This document shows positions 17,138 through 24,983 of a stretch of DNA of 32,682 nucleotides, one piece after another. The position numbers were made by a program, and so were the translations under genes. Source of the DNA: Bacillus sp. J33. Its GTDB lineage: Bacteria > Bacillota > Bacilli > Bacillales > Cytobacillaceae. Below the pieces are notes generated by a model, which was not told the origin of the DNA, searched no databases, and saw nothing but the letters and a program-made list of their open reading frames with translations. Within the stretch, counting starts at the first letter, position 1. Every line of letters starts with the position of its first letter. The stretch lies in the NCBI RefSeq assembly GCF_000518885.1, contig NZ_JAEL01000063.1, forward strand, positions 1 to 32,682. The letters run 5' to 3'.

Positions 17138-18634
17138 ATGATGAAGACTTATCGTATTGGAATCGCATTTTTCTATCATGAATCACACAGTTTTAGTCCT
17201 GTGAAGACTGAAATTATCGATTTTAAAAATGAAGGGTATTTTAAGGGCGACCAAATTGTCAAAGCCTATAATGGCACAATGACGGAAGTTGGCGGTTTCC
17301 TGGATCAGCTTAGCAAGGAAAAGGATATTGAAATCGTTCCATTATTATGCGCAGCTGCCACTCCATCAGGTATTGTTTCGAAAGAAGCTTACATGATGAT
17401 AGAAGAGGATATGCTCAATTCAATTCAACAAGCTTCACACCTGGATGGAATGTTACTTGCTTTGCATGGTGCGATGATCGTTGAAGACATGTTTGATCCT
17501 GAAGAGGTATTAATGGGAAAAATCAAATCCCAGTTGGGTCCTGGAACACCAATCGCCACTACGCTTGATATGCACGCTAATTTAAGTGAGAAAATGATGG
17601 GTTACACACCGTATCATTTCGGGTTTAAAACATATCCTCATACCGATATGTATGAGCAAGGAATAAATGCTGCCAGAATGCTAGTCGAACATGTCAGGGG
17701 AGACGCGAGCTATTATTCAGCCTTCCGAAAGCTCCCGATGATGCCTCCTTCTATCAATATGAGGACGGAAGAAGGTCCCATGAAGAAAATGATTGATTTG
17801 GCTTTTAAAATGGAAAGCAAGGAAGAAATCGCAAATGTGTCCGTTTTTGGCGGATTTCCTTATTCAGATATCCCGATGGCTGGTGCGAGTGTCCATGTTA
17901 TCGGGAGGAATAAAAAAGCTGCTGAAGATACAGCTGATTTTCTTGCAAAGCAATACTGGGATATTAGAGAGGAATTCATTGTAAAGCTTCCAAGCGCAAA
18001 AGAAGGATTGCAGCTTGCAATATCTCTGAATACGGATAAGCCGGTCGTCTTGGCAGATATATCTGATAATCCCTTAAGCTGTGGAAGCGGTGATACAACA
18101 CTATTATTAAGAGAGATGATTGATGCAAATGTGCCAAATACATTATTTGGCGCACTAACCGATCCTCAGTCTATAGAAGCATGTACTAACGCTGGTGTAA
18201 ATCAAATGGTCCAATTGAATCTCGGTGGGAAAACCTCTCCTGAGTTCGGGCTCCCTGTCCCTGTTATGGCTAAGGTAATCGCTTTATCAGATGGAGTATT
18301 TTGTAACAGCGGACCCATGAATAAACATTTAAGAGTAGATGTTAAGGGAGCTGCACATATCCGGGTCGGTGAAGTAGATATCTTACTTATTGGAAGGCCG
18401 ATGTCAGCTAACGATCCTCAATTGTTTCGCCACATAGGGATTGAACCAAAAAACAAAAAAATACTTGGTTTAAAGGCAAAAAATCATTTTCGGGCAGCTT
18501 TTGATCCCCTGGTTAGCAAAGTGATTTACGTAGATGCACCAGGTGTATCGTCTAATAACCTATTAAATTTCAATTATCGGAATATACCGGAAAATATGTG
18601 GCCCATAAAGAGCCCAACCTACTCGTTACATTAA
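17138..18634 (+). CDS. M81-family metallohydrolase (MlrC-like), candidate 4-acetamidobutyrate deacetylase
   Basis: A 498-aa protein of the MlrC/DUF1485 family, known from microcystin breakdown. The N-terminal catalytic domain has the zinc-binding set Asp144 and His146 (TTLDMHANLS) and His168 (KTYPHTDMYEQG), spaced as in characterised MlrC, plus LLALHGAMIVEDM. The C-terminal MlrC domain contains LADISDNPLSCGSGDTT. No signal peptide, so it is cytoplasmic. The ribosome binding site before ATG 17138 is weak (GGATGTG), which suggests coupling to the upstream gene. The expected M20-type deacetylase YodQ is absent from this operon, so I infer that this enzyme removes the acetyl group from 4-acetamidobutyrate to give GABA. 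Not demonstrated. Confidence 0.85.
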   Translation: MMKTYRIGIAFFYHESHSFSPVKTEIIDFKNEGYFKGDQIVKAYNGTMTEVGGFLDQLSKEKDIEIVPLLCAAATPSGIVSKEAYMMIEEDMLNSIQQASHLDGMLLALHGAMIVEDMFDPEEVLMGKIKSQLGPGTPIATTLDMHANLSEKMMGYTPYHFGFKTYPHTDMYEQGINAARMLVEHVRGDASYYSAFRKLPMMPPSINMRTEEGPMKKMIDLAFKMESKEEIANVSVFGGFPYSDIPMAGASVHVIGRNKKAAEDTADFLAKQYWDIREEFIVKLPSAKEGLQLAISLNTDKPVVLADISDNPLSCGSGDTTLLLREMIDANVPNTLFGALTDPQSIEACTNAGVNQMVQLNLGGKTSPEFGLPVPVMAKVIALSDGVFCNSGPMNKHLRVDVKGAAHIRVGEVDILLIGRPMSANDPQLFRHIGIEPKNKKILGLKAKNHFRAAFDPLVSKVIYVDAPGVSSNNLLNFNYRNIPENMWPIKSPTYSLH

Positions 18635-18647
18635 GGAGGAAATAGAC

Positions 18648-19127
18648 ATGACGATAGCAGAGAAATCTTTTTACATTGAAGTTCCTTCTTCATTAAACCC
18701 GGATCAGCTGCAGATTATGATGGCGATGGAGAAGGATGCCTTTCCTGGACTTGGTGCCATCGATGAACAGACTCTTGTTCCTTTGGCCAGATATGGAAAA
18801 ATTATTCTTTATCGGGAGGAAGGAGATTCAAGGCCCATTGCTGTTTGTGAATTAATGAGGGACTACCAGGATGTTAACAAGGCATATATCTTTGGATTTT
18901 ATGTTCGTTCTGATCAGCAAGGCAGAGGGATTGGCAAAAAATTCTTAGGGGATATTTTCCCTATTTTAAAAGAAGATCGCTTTAAGAAAGTCTGCCTAAC
19001 GGTCAGTACCCATAATACTAGTGCTGTAAAGCTATATGAACGAACAGGGTTTGAGATCAAAGGAACCAGGTTTTCTGAGTTTGGTGCAGGTGAAGACCGC
19101 TATTATATGGAGAAGGACATCAGATAG
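18648..19127 (+). CDS. GNAT N-acetyltransferase, candidate beta-lysine acetyltransferase (short form)
   Basis: A 159-aa single-domain GNAT protein. The acetyl-CoA pyrophosphate loop is QGRGIG (91-96, pattern Q-x-x-G-x-G), after the beta strand IFGFYVRSD, and the C-terminal TVSTHNTSAVKLYERTGFE is classic GNAT motif B. It lies directly before kamA, the place of yodP/ablB, so acetylation of the 6-amino group of beta-lysine is the natural role. However, YodP and AblB are considerably longer (about 270-280 aa, from memory), so this is not simply ablB. Strong site AAGGAGG before ATG 18648. Confidence 0.85.
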   Translation: MTIAEKSFYIEVPSSLNPDQLQIMMAMEKDAFPGLGAIDEQTLVPLARYGKIILYREEGDSRPIAVCELMRDYQDVNKAYIFGFYVRSDQQGRGIGKKFLGDIFPILKEDRFKKVCLTVSTHNTSAVKLYERTGFEIKGTRFSEFGAGEDRYYMEKDIR

Positions 19128-19181
19128 TATCATTCCTGGATTTTAGGATTAAAATAAAAACCTATTTTAGGAGGGAATAAA

Positions 19182-20594
19182 ATGTTACAGCAACTTTATA
19201 AACCTAAAAAGCATTGGAAGGAATTTGAACTGTGGAAGGATGTAACAGATGAGCAGTGGAATGATTGGGTCTGGCAGCTTACCAACACAATCAAAAATGT
19301 TGAAGACTTGAGAAAAATCATTAATTTAACGCCTGAGGAAGAAGAAGGAGTTAAAATTTCCACAAAAACAATTCCATTGAATATTACACCTTACTATGCT
19401 TCTTTAATGGATCCGGATGATCCCAGATGTCCAATCCGCATGCAATCTGTACCAATTTCAAGCGAAATTAATAAAACAAGATATGATTTAGAAGACCCTC
19501 TTCATGAAGATGAAGATTCACCTGTACCAGGATTAACCCATCGATACCCGGATCGAGTATTATTTCTGGTAACTAACCAATGCTCAATGTATTGCCGCTA
19601 TTGTACAAGAAGAAGATTTTCCGGCCAAATAGGAATGGGCGTTCCTAAAAAGCAATTAGATGCAGCAATCGGGTATATTCGCGAAACGCCTGAAGTAAGG
19701 GACGTGTTAATTTCCGGTGGGGACGGCTTATTAATTAATGACAATATTCTAGAGTACATTCTTAAAAATTTACGGGATATTCCGCATGTTGAGATTATTC
19801 GTATCGGGACAAGAGCACCAGTTGTATTCCCTCAAAGAATTACAGAAAATTTATGTAATATCCTAAAAAAATATCATCCAGTTTGGCTGAATACACACTT
19901 TAATACATCAATTGAAATCACTGAAGACTCAAAACGCGCATGTGAAATGCTGGTAAATTCCGGAGTGCCAGTAGGTAATCAGTCCGTTATTTTAGCTGGC
20001 ATTAACGACAGCGTACCAATTATGAAAAAGCTGATGCATGATTTAGTCAAAATTAGAGTCCGCCCTTATTACATTTATCAATGTGATTTATCCGAAGGGA
20101 TTGGGCATTTCAGAGCACCAATCAGTAAAGGCTTAGAGATTATGGAAGGCCTGAGAGGGCATACATCAGGATATGCAGTGCCAACGTTTGTTGTAGATGC
20201 ACCAGGGGGCGGTGGCAAAATACCGCTTCAGCCAAATTACATCATTTCACAAAGTGCTGGTAAAGTCGTTCTTCGAAACTTTGAAGGGGTCATTACTTCT
20301 TATCCGGAACCAAGCACGTACGAACCTGGTAAGGCGGATTCTTATTATAATAAGTTATACCCTGAAGTCTACGAAAACTATGAAAGCACTGGCGTTTTAT
20401 CGATTCTGGATGATAAGAGTTTCAATATCGTGCCGGAAGGACTAAAAAGATTGGATAAACGTGAATCCTATAAAGAAAATCCTAACCATGATTCTCTTAA
20501 GAACAAACGGGATAAACGTGATGAGTTAAAGGAGAAAAAGTATCAAACACAATTGAAAAAGTACTTTGCCGGTGCAGGAAGCAAGGGGGAGTAA
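19182..20594 (+). CDS. kamA: Lysine 2,3-aminomutase
   Basis: Radical-SAM, PLP-dependent enzyme that interconverts L-lysine and L-beta-lysine. The 470-aa protein has the [4Fe-4S] motif Cys134-x3-Cys138-x2-Cys141 (NQCSMYCRYCTRRR), the SGGDGLL and IRIGTRAPVVFP segments, and the PLP lysine Lys346 in DAPGGGGKIPL. The C-terminal tail beyond about residue 420 is highly charged (Lys/Arg/Glu-rich), as in Bacillus KamA and unlike the shorter clostridial enzyme. GGAGGG precedes ATG 19182. A 54-bp gap separates it from the acetyltransferase gene, the second largest break within the operon core. Confidence 0.96.
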   Translation: MLQQLYKPKKHWKEFELWKDVTDEQWNDWVWQLTNTIKNVEDLRKIINLTPEEEEGVKISTKTIPLNITPYYASLMDPDDPRCPIRMQSVPISSEINKTRYDLEDPLHEDEDSPVPGLTHRYPDRVLFLVTNQCSMYCRYCTRRRFSGQIGMGVPKKQLDAAIGYIRETPEVRDVLISGGDGLLINDNILEYILKNLRDIPHVEIIRIGTRAPVVFPQRITENLCNILKKYHPVWLNTHFNTSIEITEDSKRACEMLVNSGVPVGNQSVILAGINDSVPIMKKLMHDLVKIRVRPYYIYQCDLSEGIGHFRAPISKGLEIMEGLRGHTSGYAVPTFVVDAPGGGGKIPLQPNYIISQSAGKVVLRNFEGVITSYPEPSTYEPGKADSYYNKLYPEVYENYESTGVLSILDDKSFNIVPEGLKRLDKRESYKENPNHDSLKNKRDKRDELKEKKYQTQLKKYFAGAGSKGE

Positions 20595-20597
20595 GCT

Positions 20598-20876
20598 TTG
20601 ATTTGTGAATGGTGTGAGGAAGGAATCGTAGCAGAGTCAAGAGATACTGTGTTTTGGGAATTGCCAGATGGAAAACTGTCTATTGAAATAAACGAGACTC
20701 CATCAATCTATTGCCGCAGCTGCGGAATGAATTACCAATCAGAAGAAACGGTAAAAGCCATTGAAGATCAACTTTATTTAATTGATACACGTAACATGGA
20801 AAAAAAATTAAGCTATGAAGAATTAATGTCAAAGCCTCGCTTATTAAAAAGAAACTATTTTGATTTCAGTCAATAA
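20598..20876 (+). CDS. YokU family zinc-ribbon protein
   Basis: A 92-aa protein with two CxxC pairs, Cys3/Cys6 (ICEWCEEG) and Cys39/Cys42 (YCRSCGMNY), the layout of YgiT-type zinc fingers; I recognise it as the YokU family, which commonly neighbours kamA in bacilli. The helix KAIEDQLYLID follows the zinc knuckle. Function unknown; a role in maturation or regulation of KamA is conceivable. The start is TTG 20598, only 3 bp after the kamA stop, with AGGGGGAG before it; this tight linkage suggests stoichiometric co-expression. Confidence 0.82.
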   Translation: MICEWCEEGIVAESRDTVFWELPDGKLSIEINETPSIYCRSCGMNYQSEETVKAIEDQLYLIDTRNMEKKLSYEELMSKPRLLKRNYFDFSQ

Positions 20877-20922
20877 ATAGTAAATCTTTTTCACGGCAGA
20901 TTTAATAGAGGGAAAGAAGATT

Positions 20923-20972
20923 CGTTCTAAAAGACGAGCAATTCCAGTGGAGAACTGCCGTCTTTTGGAACG
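20923..20972 (+). promoter_or_regulatory. Strong RNA hairpin in the leader of the NhaC-family gene
   Basis: CGTTCTAAAAGACG (20923-20936) and CGTCTTTTGGAACG (20959-20972) form a 14-bp stem with one G-U pair; GCA and TGC continue inside. CGGCAG at 20894-20899 is exactly complementary to CTGCCG at 20955-20960, which overlaps the stem, so two mutually exclusive folds exist. No U-tract follows, so it is not a plain terminator. It may be a processing, stabilising or sensing element. Confidence 0.5.
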
Positions 20973-21149
20973 TATAAGTTTATGTTATTATTGACTAATA
21001 GTTTAAAAAAATCCGTCATTCAGGATTGATCTTGTGTAAATAATCTGAATATTTGGAAAAAATTCCATTTTCTTGTATTTATGATTAAGTGGCTGGAAAC
21101 TTTCGCACATACCTGTAATGGCACAATATTCAATGAAGGAGGAAAATAT

Positions 21150-22574
21150 TTGGATACTAAAAAGAAAGAAGTTTCCTTTAGTTTAGCTATTTTACCTTTG
21201 GCTGCGATGATGGCTGCTATGGCATTTACAATTATCGTTTTTGAGGGCAGTCCCCATGTTCCGCTTATCTTTGGTACATTGATCGCTGCCTTTATCGCGT
21301 GGAGAGTTGGATATGGCTGGAAGGATATCGAGGAAGGATTATACAAAGGAATTCGTTTAGTTTTACCTGCTGTGCTGATTCTTATCGTGGTTGGAATGAT
21401 TATTGGATCATGGATCGGCGGCGGAGTTATCGCATCAATGACTTACTTCGGATTAAAGCTGCTATCCCCTGCCTATTTCCTTGTGGCTATTACATTAATT
21501 TGCAGTGTTGTATCCTTAGCTATCGGCAGCTCTTGGTCTACTATGGCCACAATCGGGGTAGCTGGAATGGGAATTGGTATGAGCATGGGGATTCCTGCCC
21601 CGATGATTGCGGGGGCTGTCATTTCCGGGTCCTATTTTGGGGACAAGATGTCACCTTTATCCGATACTACGGTTTTAGCATCAGGCCTATCTGGTTCGAA
21701 TTTATTTGATCATATTAGACATATGCTTTATACCACGATCCCGGGGCTCATTATTGCACTTGGCGTCTATTGGTATCTCGGGAGGCAATTTTCACCTGCA
21801 ACAACTGGGGCCGGGGAAATCGATAGTGTATTAAAAACCCTGCAGGAGCATTTTGTAATTTCTCCATTTCTTCTCCTGATCCCTGTTATTGTTATTGTTC
21901 TTGTTGCACGCAAGGTCCCGGCTCTTCCTGCTCTTATATTAGGTGTTATCCTTGGTTCATTGGCTTCGGTTTTCATACAGGGCAGTTCAGTAGGGGAAGC
22001 GGTCACTGCTCTGCAGGCGGGCTTTACCCTGGAATCGGGAAATGAGATGGTAGATACCCTGCTGAACCGCGGAGGCATTGATGGCATGATGTATACCATC
22101 TCTTTAATTCTGGTTGCAGCTGCCTTTGGAGGAGTACTGGAGAGTGTCGGAATGCTGGAAGCGATTGTAAAGCAGATTTTAAAGTTGGTAAAGTCGGACA
22201 AAGGATTACTATCTTCTACCGTTTTGACAGCGTTTTTTACCAATATTGTATCGGCTGACCAATACCTCTCCATTGTTGTACCATCACGTATGTACTCCAA
22301 GGCCTATCAGGGTCGAAACTTGCATCCAAAGAATCTCTCACGTGCTTTAGAAGATGGCGGAACCATTACGTCCGTTTTTGTTCCATGGAATACCTGTGGA
22401 GTTTTCATATTCGGTACATTAGGCGTCTCTGCATTTGCTTATGCCCCATATGCTATTTTAAATTTTTCGGTTCCAATTATTTCCATTATTTTTTCAATAA
22501 TTGGCTTTTCTGTAGTCAAGCTGTCAGATATAAATGCAAAAAGAATCACAAATGAAGTGGAAGATGCAGTATAA
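21150..22574 (+). CDS. NhaC-family Na+/H+ antiporter-like transporter
   Basis: A 474-aa polytopic membrane protein with about 11-12 hydrophobic segments. The NhaC hallmark GSYFGDKMSPLSDTT follows the loop SSWSTMATIGVAG, and NIVSADQYLSIVVPSRMY and a VPWNTCGVF segment are in the C-terminal half. NhaC relatives include plain Na+/H+ antiporters, MleN (malate/lactate) and amino-acid carriers. Next to the lysine genes it could import lysine or export acid products, or buffer pH during deamination (inference). TTG 21150 follows AAGGAGG; the frame is open upstream from 21081 but without a binding site. A strong terminator closes the island. Confidence 0.88.
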   Translation: MDTKKKEVSFSLAILPLAAMMAAMAFTIIVFEGSPHVPLIFGTLIAAFIAWRVGYGWKDIEEGLYKGIRLVLPAVLILIVVGMIIGSWIGGGVIASMTYFGLKLLSPAYFLVAITLICSVVSLAIGSSWSTMATIGVAGMGIGMSMGIPAPMIAGAVISGSYFGDKMSPLSDTTVLASGLSGSNLFDHIRHMLYTTIPGLIIALGVYWYLGRQFSPATTGAGEIDSVLKTLQEHFVISPFLLLIPVIVIVLVARKVPALPALILGVILGSLASVFIQGSSVGEAVTALQAGFTLESGNEMVDTLLNRGGIDGMMYTISLILVAAAFGGVLESVGMLEAIVKQILKLVKSDKGLLSSTVLTAFFTNIVSADQYLSIVVPSRMYSKAYQGRNLHPKNLSRALEDGGTITSVFVPWNTCGVFIFGTLGVSAFAYAPYAILNFSVPIISIIFSIIGFSVVKLSDINAKRITNEVEDAV

Positions 22575-22622
22575 GAAAAAAACAAACCCTTTCTTTCCTT
22601 GGAATTTATAGTGTAAAGGAGG

Positions 22623-22669
22623 CTGACTTAAAAAGGTCATTGAAACATGTCTTTTTAAGTCAGTTTTTT
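22623..22669 (+). terminator. Rho-independent terminator closing the accessory island
   Basis: CTGACTTAAAAAG (22623-22635) pairs perfectly with CTTTTTAAGTCAG (22651-22663), followed by six T. Confidence 0.92.
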
Positions 22670-22792
22670 CTTTTCTTGTCCGTTCACCCTTAAATGTCGG
22701 TATGTAAAAAAGACTGAATGCAAAACTATGTAAGGAGAATTGGTTTTGGTGAGTGATAGAAAGTTGTAGATCAAATAGTTAAGCTTCTTAAG

Positions 22793-22821
22793 TTGAGCAC
22801 ATATTGTTTACTGTATATACT
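22793..22821 (+). promoter_or_regulatory. Probable sigma-A promoter of yutM
   Basis: TTGAGC (22793-22798), a 17-bp spacer and TATACT (22816-22821), about 43 bp before the start codon. Confidence 0.6.
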
Positions 22822-22863
22822 ATGAATATAGAAGTATCCTTACATTGACAGGAGGGAATGGAA

Positions 22864-23226
22864 ATGGAACAAGTAGTGGTAATTACAGAAGCAGCGGCTT
22901 TGCATATAAAAGAAATGATGAAACAAAACGAGGAAGAAGATGCATTCTTGCGTGTAGCAGTAAAAGGTGGCGGCTGCAGCGGCCTTTCATACGGAATGGG
23001 ATTTGCCCATGAAGTTGAAGAAAATGATATCCAGGCAGAACACCATGGGATTCAGGTCCTTGTCAGCAAGGAAGATGCGCCTATCTTAAAAGGAACAAAA
23101 ATCGATTACAAACAATCCATGATGGGCGGAGGATTCACAATCGATAATCCAAACGCTATCGCATCATGCGGCTGCGGATCCTCTTTCCGTACAGCTACGA
23201 ATACTGGTACTCCAGAAGAGTGCTAA
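22864..23226 (+). CDS. yutM: A-type Fe-S cluster carrier (YutM, HesB/IscA/ErpA family)
   Basis: A 120-aa A-type carrier. The three cluster-binding cysteines are Cys38 (GGGCSGLSYG) and Cys102/Cys104 (ASCGCGSSF). ITEAAALHIKEMM is the typical N-terminus. It receives Fe-S clusters from the SUF system and delivers them to apo-enzymes; KamA is one possible client nearby, but yutM is a conserved backbone gene. ATG 22864 stands 7 bases after AGGAGGG; the in-frame ATG at 22858 is only one base from it and is rejected. Confidence 0.93.
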   Translation: MEQVVVITEAAALHIKEMMKQNEEEDAFLRVAVKGGGCSGLSYGMGFAHEVEENDIQAEHHGIQVLVSKEDAPILKGTKIDYKQSMMGGGFTIDNPNAIASCGCGSSFRTATNTGTPEEC

Positions 23227-23246
23227 ACAGTCCTCTGAAAACGAGT

Positions 23247-23613
23247 GACGCATATTTGATTAAAAGTGACGCATAAAATGTCCGAATGACGCAAATGTGG
23301 GTCTTACTGAAGCAAATAACCGGCTTCAACGAAACGGCACGGGTGGACTCAAAAACGACCTGAAAAGACGCAAAAGCTGGTTGGATCGGCGCATAAGTTG
23401 GTCTGACCGACGCAAAAAAACGACCACGACGCAAACCCGGTCTGAGTAGACACAAAAACAACCTGAAGCGACGCATAAATCAGTCTGCATGACGTAAAAA
23501 CCGTTCATGATACAAACCCTGCTCAAGAAGAAGCAAAAACAACCAGAAGAGACCCAAAAGCAGCTCGAAACAACGCAAAATATGGGTCTCATCACGCAGA
23601 AACCCTAAAAGCA
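23247..23613. repeat. Degenerate 21-bp tandem repeat array between yutM and yumC
   Basis: At least 18 diverged units begin with GACGCA or a near match at 23247, 23268, 23288, 23309, 23328, 23346, 23367, 23388, 23409, 23428, 23449, 23470, 23491, 23509, 23530, 23551, 23572 and 23593. Spacing is 21 bp in 12 of 17 steps, otherwise 18-20. A typical unit is GACGCAAAAAC plus a GGTCTGA-like second half. There are no spacers as in CRISPR, and both strands lack a convincing gene. Similar degenerate GACGCA arrays occur between genes in other Bacillaceae (from memory). Confidence 0.85.
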
Positions 23614-23640
23614 CAAACTAGACTACTCATGCATTCCAAC

Positions 23641-23674
23641 AAAAAAGGGCAGCCCCAACAGGGCTGCCCTTTTC
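23641..23674 (-). terminator. Terminator of yumC (works in both directions)
   Basis: GGGCAGCCC (23647-23655) and GGGCTGCCC (23661-23669) form the stem; on the reverse strand a run of T follows, and on the forward strand TTTT, so it also limits readthrough from the repeat side. Confidence 0.9.
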
Positions 23675-23679
23675 CTATC

Positions 23680-24678
23680 TTATTTGCCAAACATAGAAGA
23701 ACTGTGCATTGGCTGCACTTTTGCTTTTGGATCGATGAATGATTTGGCATGGTTGACTGCAGTTGGCGCTTCCCCAAAGCCGCAGGCAATTAGCTTAACT
23801 TTGCCATCGTATGTGCAAATGTCACCGGCAGCATAGATTCCTTCGATATTTGTTTCCATTCTGGAATTAACAACGATTGAGTTCTTTTCGATTTCAAGCC
23901 CCCATTCCTTGATCGGGCCAAGGGAGGAAACGAATCCATAATTGACGATGACAGCATCCACATCGAATACTTCTTTTTCTTTGGAAGTTACGCCTTCAAG
24001 CACAACCTGTTTGATTCCTTCGTCGTCGCCGATAAGCTCGGCAGGTACGTAAGGTGTTTTGATTTCAACCTTGGAGTTTTGCAGGTTTTCTACACTGTGT
24101 TCATGTGCGCGGAATTTATCGCGGCGGTGAACAATCGTTACTTTTTCAGCGATAGGCTCCAGCATTAATGCCCAGTCAACTGCAGAATCTCCGCCGCCGA
24201 AAACAACCACTTTCTGGCCAGCGAATTTATTCAAGTCATCAATGAAATAGTGAAGGTTCTTTCCTTCGTATTGTGCCGCACTTTCAAGTTCAAGGCGGCG
24301 TGGCTGGAACGCGCCATTTCCAGCAGTAATGATAATGGTTTTGGAATAATGTACTTCCTTATTGGTGGTAAGCTTAAAAGTCCCGTCGGCCTGCTTTTCC
24401 AATTTTTCTACAGACTGCTCAAGTGATACAGTCGGCTCGAATTTCGCCATTTGTTCTTTAAGGTTATCGATTAATTCCTGAGCACGGACTTTAGGAAAGC
24501 CAGCAACATCATATATGTATTTTTCAGGATAAAGAGCAGATAATTGTCCCCCAAGCTGCGGCAAGCTTTCAATGATTTTTACTGAAGCTTGTCTCATACC
24601 CCCGTAGAAAGCAGTGAATAAACCAGTTGGCCCCCCGCCAATAATGGTTATGTCATACACTTTTTGATCTTCTTTCAT
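23680..24678 (-). CDS. yumC: Ferredoxin/flavodoxin-NADP+ reductase, thioredoxin-reductase type (YumC)
   Basis: A 332-aa flavoprotein, the same length as B. subtilis YumC. The FAD motif GGGPTG is at 14-19, the NADPH motif [12 protein letters not shown] in the middle with the basic [10 protein letters not shown] that binds the NADPH phosphate, and [11 protein letters not shown] near the C-terminus. The CxxC of true thioredoxin reductases is absent, which defines this FNR type. It supplies reduced ferredoxin or flavodoxin and so could feed radical-SAM enzymes such as KamA (inference). ATG 24678 follows GGGGGGA; the TTG at 24693 lies before that site. Confidence 0.93.
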   Translation of the reverse strand: MKEDQKVYDITIIGGGPTGLFTAFYGGMRQASVKIIESLPQLGGQLSALYPEKYIYDVAGFPKVRAQELIDNLKEQMAKFEPTVSLEQSVEKLEKQADGTFKLTTNKEVHYSKTIIITAGNGAFQPRRLELESAAQYEGKNLHYFIDDLNKFAGQKVVVFGGGDSAVDWALMLEPIAEKVTIVHRRDKFRAHEHSVENLQNSKVEIKTPYVPAELIGDDEGIKQVVLEGVTSKEKEVFDVDAVIVNYGFVSSLGPIKEWGLEIEKNSIVVNSRMETNIEGIYAAGDICTYDGKVKLIACGFGEAPTAVNHAKSFIDPKAKVQPMHSSSMFGK

Positions 24679-24965
24679 GCTATATCCCCCCAAGTATGTA
24701 TTGCAATTCCACTCTTAATTCTAACATAAATCAACAAAAACCTCACTAATCGTGGTAAATATTATGAATAATAACAACACTCTAAATGGGATATTAAAGA
24801 AGGTGAAAATTTAAAAACACGTATATTCTTATATAAAAGTCTTAAAATTTTTAAGTTTTTCAACTATTTATTAAGGCTTGAAAAACACTAGGAAGTAGAA
24901 TAATATGTATTGTAGGCATAATGTTAATATTTTGTGACATTTTCAAGGCATTTTTTTGAACTAGT

Positions 24966-24983
24966 TAGTGAATAACATCACAA
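24966..24983 (+). promoter_or_regulatory. Candidate Rex operator upstream of yumB
   Basis: TAGTGAATAACATCACAA matches the Rex-type palindrome (TTGTGAA-N4-TTCACAA) at 12 of 14 half-site positions. It lies about 92 bp before the yumB start, in the AT-rich 395-bp yumC-yumB divergent region. A weaker half-match TTGTGA lies at 24932-24937. Rex senses NADH/NAD+ and represses NADH dehydrogenase genes, so this fits. No -35/-10 pair could be placed with confidence. Confidence 0.45.

Noticed and set aside
21115-21140. Second -24/-12 promoter (TGGCAC-like) before the NhaC gene
   Set aside because: TGGCAC is present, but the -12 half reads TCAAT instead of TTGCA, and it lies about 20 bp from the start codon.
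20877-21149. Lysine riboswitch before the NhaC gene
   Set aside because: Context is tempting, but the conserved core segments of the lysine riboswitch (the purine-rich loop sequences and multi-helix junction) cannot be found; only simple stems are present.
21767-22300. Reverse-strand frame of 177 codons inside the NhaC gene
   Set aside because: Antisense to conserved membrane segments, with no ribosome binding site or recognisable domain.
23247-23613. CRISPR array or reverse-strand repeat protein
   Set aside because: Units are contiguous, without conserved repeats and unique spacers, and no cas genes are near. Reverse-strand frames have no ribosome binding site and no conserved peptide repeat.
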